Notes under the pieces: model-generated
What the model was told of the DNA's origin: nothing
The model's database searches: none
Seen by the model: the letters and a program-made list of their open reading frames with translations, nothing else
Part shown: one piece after another, positions 58,205-64,000 of the stretch
Layout: each line of letters begins with the position of its first letter
Position numbering within the stretch: the stretch's first letter is position 1
Origin: DASQZK01 sp963764345
GTDB lineage: Bacteria; Bacteroidota; Bacteroidia; Bacteroidales; GCA-2748055
DNA: 64,000 nt
Assembly: GCA_963764345.1 (NCBI GenBank)
Contig: CAVXSF010000008.1
Coordinates: forward strand, 310,001 to 374,000
Direction: 5' to 3'
Position numbers and translations under genes: made by a program

Positions 58205-61040
58205 TTAGAATTTGAAAGAAAGTCCAAGTTTATAGACAACACCTGTGGAGAAGGTACGATAATCCACCTGCCTGATTTGCCTGGTACCCGTGCGTACTTC
58301 CTCCGTTTGGATCCTGCGTGAAGTCATAATACTGAACAAACCTGACCGGTGCGTTTAATAGGTTTCTCACTCCGGCTTTCAGTTGGAGATATTTCCCGAG
58401 CTGTTTGATCAGCGTAAAATCGAGTGAATTTCTCGGCAGTTCGTAAGTATGTGGTATCTGGATATCGCCAACGTAAGCAATACGTTTACCAATGACATTA
58501 TACATGACATTTGCATCTATCCTGTACTTTTCATTATGCCAGTACAGGCCGGAATTGACGATATAGGGCGACTGACCCTGCATGGGTCTTTTGCCTTCAC
58601 GGGCATCAGACGCCGTATCGTTCACCTGACTGTATATCAATGAGGCATTAAAGATTATGGTAAGATTCCTAATCACTTCTGAAAGTGCTCCATTACCGGC
58701 TATGGCGGCAAAATTTTTCCTGACATCGAGTTCCATCCCAAGACTTTTCGCCTTCAGGGTATTATGAAACCTGTAATTCAGGTCACTGCCGTTATTGAAC
58801 AGCTGGGCTTCGATAGTATTATCAAAACTTTTATAAAAACCGCCGAACGTGATCATCTGTCCGGGTGAGGGATAATATTCGAGCCGGAGATCATAGTTGT
58901 TGATATAACAGTTCTTCAGCAGAGTATCTCCGTACACGGAGGCATACTGTTCAAAATCGTAATAGATAAAGGGTGAAATTTCCCGGAACTCGGGCCTGTT
59001 TATGCTTTTTCCGTAGGCTGCACGCAACAGCAGTTTCTTCGTGAAATTATAGGATACATTGAGAGAAGGGAAGAGATCTGTCTTCTTTCTCTCGAAAGAT
59101 GGCTTGCTGCTCTGATAAAGGGATAACTGCTGGTCGTTGTTTTCAATCCGGACACCGGTATAAACCGTGAATTTATCAATAGGTAATTTAACGCTGAGGT
59201 ATCCGGCATTCAGGAGGTTCCTGGCTTTATAGGAATCTGTATTGCCTGTATTTTCTGCAATACGCAGGCCATTGTAGAAATCGATATTTTTGTCCTGCAT
59301 GAGGGAATCGATGGGTGGTATCAGGAGCTGGTAATTACTGAAATTGGATAGTACATAACCGATATTGCGTGCCCTGAAATCCCTTGATCTTCTTTCGATA
59401 TATATACCGGCTTTCAGTTGTGGCTTAAAGGAGTCAAAACCGAAAGTATGATCAAAATTGCCGGAGAAATTATAGATCTGTTCATTATTATAAATATACA
59501 ATCTTCCCAGCAACCGGGGATCGGGGAAATTTGAAAGCTGGAAATAATATGGTGCAGCAGGATCGGCGCCCAGATCACGGGCTTCTGTAACACGGCGTGT
59601 ATCAGGTTGGTTTCTGTTGGCATACGAATATCCGAGTGTCCAGTCAAAATGGCTTGTCATGTTACCGAAATTGTGGCTGCCTCTGAGTTGTCCTGTGTAT
59701 GTCGACCGGCTCTGAAAAAACAGCTCGTATTGTTTTACGTCAATTGAGGAGGCTTTATCATAACCCTGACGAAGAGAGGTCCTGTCAAGACCCGACTGGT
59801 TAAAAAGATTACAGAATTCTATCCGCTGGTTGTTTCCAAAAATGAGCACCCAGTTCATAAGGGCACCTGCACGAACATTCTGTGCATACCTGGTATCAGC
59901 GAACTGGTGCCGGAAATAAGGGGTGTCGAGTCTTACATCATAACCGTCATATGCAGCTTTATAAGGTCTGCTGGTTTCGAAATCCGACGAATAGTTCACA
60001 GCCGTGATATTGGCCAGGGAAGCTTTACCAATCAGGAATCTTCTTTTAAAGGTCAGGTTGAACGACTGATTTGGCTTGCCGGTAATTGGAAATGGTTTCC
60101 ATGTCTTATTGAAGGATTTACCAAGTTTATTGACCAGGGCGATGTCTTCAGGGGTGGGATTATCTTCAATATTGGTCAGGTCAGCCGGAAAGCCGGCCGG
60201 CAATGCCCTGGTACCATCATCAAAACCCAACCAGTCGTATTTCCCGCCCTGGTAAGTCTGAAAATCTTTGAAGGTTGTCTGATTGTTGTATCCTGCAGAA
60301 TAGCCGACCTTAAGGCTGTTTTCATCGGCATTGGTCTGCGTAAATATTTGAATGGCTCCCCCGGCAAAATCGGCCGGCAACTCCGGAGCAGGTGTTTTAT
60401 AGATGAGGATATGATCAATGGCTGAAGCCGGTATCACATCAAAGGAAAAGGCCCTGATATCAGGATCCGAACTGGGAGTGGCTGCCCCGTTAAGCCATAC
60501 CGTATTGTATCGCTCAATGAGGCCTCTTACAATAATAAACTTTCCGTCCCGGATTGTCACACCCGGGATCCGTCTTACCACCTCTGAGGCATCCTTGTCC
60601 TCTGAGCGTGAAATCTGCTGACTGGAAATTCCGGAAGCAACAATATTACTGGCTTTGATAGATGATATCATTGACGATTCGGTATTAGACCGCCTGTGGC
60701 CAATGACTTTAACATCTTCAATGGCTTCGGTGGCAGGCTGAAGGGCTACTTCAACATGGGTATCTGCATTTGAAGATACATTTACCCTGATGGTCTGACG
60801 ATCGTAGGAAATATAGGATATGACCAGATTGTATTCACCGGGTGTTTTGTTTTCCAGTTTGAATTTACCATCCAGATCTGTAATGGTTCCGGAAGTAGTA
60901 CCCTGGATAAATACGTTACACCCGACCAGCGTCTCTCCGGTCCCGGCATCTTTTACAACGCCGGAAATGCTCCCGTTTTGGGCATTTGTGGATAATAGAA
61001 AGAAGAATAATAAGTTGGCAATTAAAAGTATTTTTTTCAT
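58205..61040 (-). CDS. TonB-dependent receptor with carboxypeptidase-regulatory domain (frameshifted at the end)
   Basis: About 945 aa. A signal peptide (cleaved near STNAQN) precedes a CarboxypepD_reg-like domain (about 22-105: GSISGVVKDAGTGETLVGCN). A plug (about 125-240: DASEVVRRIPGVTIRDGKF, RGLIERYNTVWLNG) and a 22-strand barrel follow. The continuous frame stops at 58230 with an atypical end; one base change near 58305 gives DYRTFSTGVVYKLGLSFKF and a stop at 58205, a proper barrel end. It imports an unknown ligand across the outer membrane with TonB. Its leader is one of the three shared copies. The T9SS protein downstream is the likely partner. Confidence 0.88.
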
Positions 61041-61167
61041 TCTGTATTAATATTTGAGGTAGAAAAGAACCACAAAAGATTGATTATTTTAATGTTACGA
61101 TTAGTCCCGCTGAGATCTCCGCCTCAGGCTTATCGGTTGTGTTGTCATCAATCATTTGGGGTTTCAT
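61041..61167 (-). promoter_or_regulatory. Shared 5' leader, copy 3
   Basis: 127 nt ending at the TonB receptor start codon. It has ATGATTGATGACAACACAAC, hairpin A (AAGCCTGAGGCGGAG...CTCAGCGG), GTAAC, TTGTGGTTCT, TTCTACCTC and ACAGAATG, and it lacks hairpin B. A 23-codon ORF runs from 61155 to 61084 in the frame equivalent to that of copy 2; the two peptides share DDNTTD, PEAE and a final VT. The ATG before TGTGG seen in copies 1 and 2 is TTT here. Confidence 0.7.
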
Positions 61168-61627
61168 TATGGCTTTTATTTCATCGACATTAGTCACTCA
61201 CTCATGAAAGCTGTCTTGTTACTGTCATCACCAGGTGATTGCTGCAGGAAACAGAGGTATCCTTTCCGGCTCCTGTCAATTCAGCCATTTGTTAAGGCAA
61301 AGTTGCGGAGATTCAGACGAACGGGAGCAAAATAAATCTTTATGAATTATTTAAATAATTGTTAACCCGGACGTCTGTCCGGACCCGAATAATAGAAAGC
61401 GTGTTAAAAAAGGATAAGGAAGGATGCTGGAATGGAACCCTGCCATGTGTGGCACCCGGTAGTTGTCATAACGCCCTTAAAAGGCGGGTTTCTGAGACAA
61501 AAGGCCGGAGTTGGAGTGATTGAAAAATACAGTCTGAAATTTAAAACGGGCAGGATTTTGTCCGGTTTCTGCAGCATTTAGAGTTAAGTAAACCTTAAGT
61601 CTTAATTAAGCTACTCTGAATAAATTC
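61168..61627. other. Intergenic region with an 11-bp-spaced TTAAG array
   Basis: No gene. TTAAG begins at 61584, 61595 and 61606, exactly 11 bp apart, in the same orientation as the array at 57906. An imperfect CGCCCTT/AAGGCG hairpin lies at about 61470-61490. The array is about 400 nt upstream of leader copy 3 and just after the DUF4294 stop. No exact TAnnTTTG element is seen for the TonB receptor gene. Confidence 0.45.
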
Positions 61628-62228
61628 TTAAAGCTGTCCGGCTTCGATCATCTGAACTATTTGTTCGATAAGGTGGTCTTCTCCCTTGGGGTCGTACTCC
61701 GACTTAAGATTTGATCCGAAAACCCTGGCCACGGTCTGCCAGAATACCGCCGAGAAATTGCCTTTCAGGTCCTGCAGGATCAAATAAGTAGTATTACCCG
61801 TTTCCCTGTCGATCAGTTTTAGGAGGATCCTGCCCTGAGTGATGGTCAGGTTTTTAACATCGTCTTCGAAATCATTCATCAATTGTTTTTCGGATAGCTT
61901 GATATACTCTTTCCTCTTTTTTTCACCCTGGATGGAGGCAAGATTCCGGTCTATTTCCTTAAGCTTGGCTGCTGCCAGTTTGGCATAGGGATAGACGGTC
62001 TTGACATTGTGAACCAGTCTCCTGTATTTCCAATAGTCCCAGCGGTTCTTGTATTTATACGACGGGTAGATGTTCAACTCCGGGAAGTTCCGAAACCAGG
62101 ATCGTATCTCCATTAATAATTCTCGCCTTCATGATGTAAGTGCCGGAATTATCTCCGCCCTGTGCTGAAAGATAAGCCGGATACAGGATGAAAGAAAAGT
62201 AAAACAGTATGGTTGTAATTTTTCTCAT
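61628..62228 (-). CDS. DUF4294 family exported protein (frameshifted)
   Basis: About 200 aa. The N-terminus is a signal peptide (MRKITTILFYFSFILYP..., cleaved near LSAQG) at 62228. One extra G near 62090 breaks the frame; joined, the product reads GDTILVSELPELNIYPSY. The family core is KNRWDYWKYRRLVHNVKTVY, YAKLAAAKLKEID, LTITQGRILLKLIDRETG and FWQTVARVFGSNLKSEYDP. A conserved Bacteroidota periplasmic protein of unknown role. Confidence 0.82.
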
Positions 62229-62380
62229 TAGCTGAATTGCGGCATCGCTATATTCATAACGGGATACTTACATCAAAATTTTTGCCGTAAGCTTTATTTA
62301 GGTCTGCTTCTTCAGCTTAAAGATATACTTTTTTTTCACCTTCTGTTCCATGAAGAAAACGGGATTTCAAAGGCGTTTTT

Positions 62381-63040
62381 TCAGCCGGTCATTTCCATCA
62401 GTTTTCTAACCAGGTTCTCAGTACCTTCTCCGATTTGTGCAATGGTGGCATCCAGCATGTAACAGGGCGTAGTAACCACCTTGTATTTCTGATCCACAAT
62501 GATTTGTCCGTGGGTGGTTTTCGTATGTTTTGCACCCAGTTTCTGAATCCCGGAGATCGTCTTCGGGTCATCACCAATAGTCAGTTCCACACCATGGAGC
62601 ACTTTTGCCAGGATCACCGGTGCGATACAAAGGGCCCCGATAGGTTTGCCGGCTTTAACCATATCGAGGATACATTTTTCCACTTCCGGAAGGATGTATT
62701 CTTCGGGTCCGTCGTAGGCCCATGTGGAGAGGTTTTTTGCGGCTCCGAAACCTCCGGGAAAGATGACGGCATCAAACTGGGAGGCATCGAATTCGATGAG
62801 CCTGGTAATCTTACCCCTGGCAATACGGGCCGACTCGACCAGTACGTTGCGTGTTTCCTGCATCTCTTTACCGGTAAGGTGATTGACAACGTGATGCTGG
62901 GGAACATCCGGGGCAAAAACAGAGTATTCCCCACCATTCCGGGATATGGCATAAAGGGTAAGGGTGGCTTCATGGATTTCGGATCCGTCGTTTACACCGC
63001 AACCGGACAATACGACAGCGAATTTTTTTGAGTTACTCAT
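62381..63040 (-). CDS. elbB: Isoprenoid biosynthesis glyoxalase ElbB (DJ-1 superfamily)
   Basis: 219 aa. The DJ-1/PfpI-like fold has VVLSGCGVNDGSEIHEA, VFAPDVPQHHVVNHLTG, AVIFPGGFGAAKNLSTWA, and the nucleophile Cys138 in IGALCIAPVIL. The final PCYMLDATIAQIGEGTENLV is typical of ElbB. Enzymes of this family show weak glyoxalase activity and are linked to the early isoprenoid pathway. Cytosolic, single gene, divergent from thpR. Confidence 0.9.
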   Translation of the reverse strand: MSNSKKFAVVLSGCGVNDGSEIHEATLTLYAISRNGGEYSVFAPDVPQHHVVNHLTGKEMQETRNVLVESARIARGKITRLIEFDASQFDAVIFPGGFGAAKNLSTWAYDGPEEYILPEVEKCILDMVKAGKPIGALCIAPVILAKVLHGVELTIGDDPKTISGIQKLGAKHTKTTHGQIIVDQKYKVVTTPCYMLDATIAQIGEGTENLVRKLMEMTG

Positions 63041-63055
63041 AATTTGATCTACTTT

Positions 63056-63063
63056 TAAGTTTG
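63056..63063 (+). promoter_or_regulatory. Probable -7 element of thpR
   Basis: TAAGTTTG fits TAnnTTTG, with a leader of about 45 nt to 63116. No ideal TTG upstream. Confidence 0.4.
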
Positions 63064-63115
63064 TTTTGCTAATTTAAAAAATCGCAGGAGGATATTATAG
63101 TCCTGATGCTCTTTA

Positions 63116-63691
63116 ATGTTGAAACAGGTGAAGAGAACATTTGTTGGTATAGCCATTCATCCCGGTCACACCTTCCTCGAACAGGTCGATGCATTAAAAA
63201 AGGAGTTTTCAGATGAAAAGATTTCCTGGACGCATCCGGAAAATTTTCATATTACGCTGCATTTCTTTGGAAACATCCCTGAAACAGACGTCGGCCTCAT
63301 TAAAGAAATCCTCGGGGAAACCGTTTTACATGTTAAGTCATTTCATTTCCAGGTCAGGGGAGCCGGCATCTTTACGAACCTGAATCATCCGAGGATATTA
63401 TGGATCGGTCTGAAGGAAACCGGTGAACTTACAAAGCTCCGGAATGAGCTCGAGAATCATTTGGCTCGTCATGGATTCAAATCAGACAGCCGGGCATTCA
63501 GCCCTCACCTGACCCTTGGAAGAATGAAAAAATTAAACCATCGCGTCCATGTTAAAGAGATTCTTGAAAAGTACGGTGACTTTAAATTTTTTGAAGCACC
63601 TGCCGGGGAGATTATTTTTTATGAAAGTGTGTTAACGGAAAAAGGAGTGGTTTATCATTCCTTGTCGCATCATGCCCTGATGAAATCCTGA
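63116..63691 (+). CDS. thpR: RNA 2',3'-cyclic phosphodiesterase
   Basis: 191 aa, the usual length of 2H phosphoesterases. The two catalytic HxTx motifs are HITL (45-48, NFHITLHFFG) and HLTL (131-134, FSPHLTLGRMKK). It opens 2',3'-cyclic phosphate ends of RNA to 2'-phosphates; the in vivo target is not known. Cytosolic, convergent with the sugar transferase gene. Confidence 0.92.
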   Translation: MLKQVKRTFVGIAIHPGHTFLEQVDALKKEFSDEKISWTHPENFHITLHFFGNIPETDVGLIKEILGETVLHVKSFHFQVRGAGIFTNLNHPRILWIGLKETGELTKLRNELENHLARHGFKSDSRAFSPHLTLGRMKKLNHRVHVKEILEKYGDFKFFEAPAGEIIFYESVLTEKGVVYHSLSHHALMKS

Positions 63692-63698
63692 AATTATT

Positions 63699-64000
63699 TC
63701 AGACCCCTCTTCCCCTGAAAATAGTCAGGATCGTATACAGTAATATTTTGAGATCGACAAAAAGCGACATGTTTTCAATGTAAAGAATGTCGTACCTGAG
63801 GCGTTTGACCATCTGCTCAACATTTTCCGCATATCCGTATTTTACCTGCCCCCATGAGGTAATTCCTGGTTTCACTTTATGAAGATGAACATAATGTGGG
63901 GCTTTTTTGGTAATCTGATCGATAAAGTATTTCCTTTCGGGTCGTGGACCGACCAGGGACATATCTCCACGCAGCACATTGAAGAAATTGGGAATTTCGT
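63699..64000 (-). CDS. Bacterial sugar transferase, C-terminal part (cut by the window edge)
   Basis: At least 100 C-terminal residues; the frame is open to the edge (EIPNFFNVLRGDMSLVGPRPER). The visible segments are the conserved cytosolic end of WcaJ/undecaprenyl-phosphate sugar phosphotransferases: GDMSLVGPRPERKYFIDQI, HKVKPGITSWGQVKYGYAEN and LRYDILYIENMSLFVDLKIL. These enzymes move a sugar-1-phosphate to undecaprenyl phosphate and start capsule or exopolysaccharide repeat units. The start and the membrane helices lie beyond 64000. Confidence 0.9.
   Translation of the reverse strand, partial: EIPNFFNVLRGDMSLVGPRPERKYFIDQITKKAPHYVHLHKVKPGITSWGQVKYGYAENVEQMVKRLRYDILYIENMSLFVDLKILLYTILTIFRGRGV

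Noticed and set aside
1..64000. tRNA, rRNA, prophage, integrase or transposase genes
   Set aside because: None was recognised on either strand by reading; a dedicated tRNA and Rfam search would be needed to exclude small RNAs fully.

Overview
The window looks like a chromosomal segment of a free-living Bacteroidota, probably in or near Bacteroidales. The evidence is a TamL-type lipoprotein with TamB, PorP/SprF- and PorE-like type IX secretion (T9SS) proteins, type A and type B T9SS substrates, type III glutamine synthetase, the families DUF2851, DUF3109 and DUF4294, a TonB-dependent receptor with a carboxypeptidase-regulatory domain, and repeated promoter elements of the Bacteroidota form TAnnTTTG. 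I see no rRNA, tRNA, CRISPR array, phage or transposase. The assignment rests on gene content only.

Layout. 0.3-6 kb: SPOR lipoprotein, OsmC protein, a monoheme cytochrome-porin fusion beside a pentaheme cytochrome c, and a JmjC/cupin-like protein. 6-13.4 kb: tamB and tamL, overlapping by one base. 13.7-18 kb: OmpA-type protein, PorP/SprF protein and a LamG surface protein with a gliding-type C-terminus. 18-21.4 kb: AraC regulator divergent from a methanethiol methyltransferase, an OsmC protein and a SAM methyltransferase. 21-33 kb: POT-like transporter, thiol peroxidase, alpha-galactosidase, membrane metalloprotease, TPR protein, M20 peptidase, sulfatase remnant and a GH5 lipoprotein. 33-36.6 kb: glnN followed by a terminator and a 1.1-kb minisatellite. 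36.6-51.5 kb: PorE-like protein, then housekeeping genes (purM, prfA, pyrF, K+ channel, rpsO, pnp, deoxynucleoside kinase, SpoU methylase). 51.7-56 kb: sucC, arcA, a two-gene LysO exporter and two CDGSH iron-sulfur proteins. 56-61.2 kb: T9SS beta-helix-like protein with its TonB receptor. 61.6-64 kb: DUF4294, ElbB, ThpR and a sugar transferase cut by the window edge.

The strongest unexplained signal is a 116-152 nt leader that ends exactly at the start codon of three unrelated envelope genes (cytochrome-porin, LamG T9SS substrate, TonB receptor). The copies share blocks of near-identity and differ by the presence or absence of two hairpin cassettes. Further signals are 11-bp-periodic TTA repeats around the TonB receptor/T9SS pair and the nested minisatellite after glnN.

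Caution: at least sixteen genes, including essential prfA (about seven breaks), pnp and glnN, are split by single-base indels, mostly at short homopolymers. Most are probably sequence or assembly errors, so the fragments are treated here as single genes.
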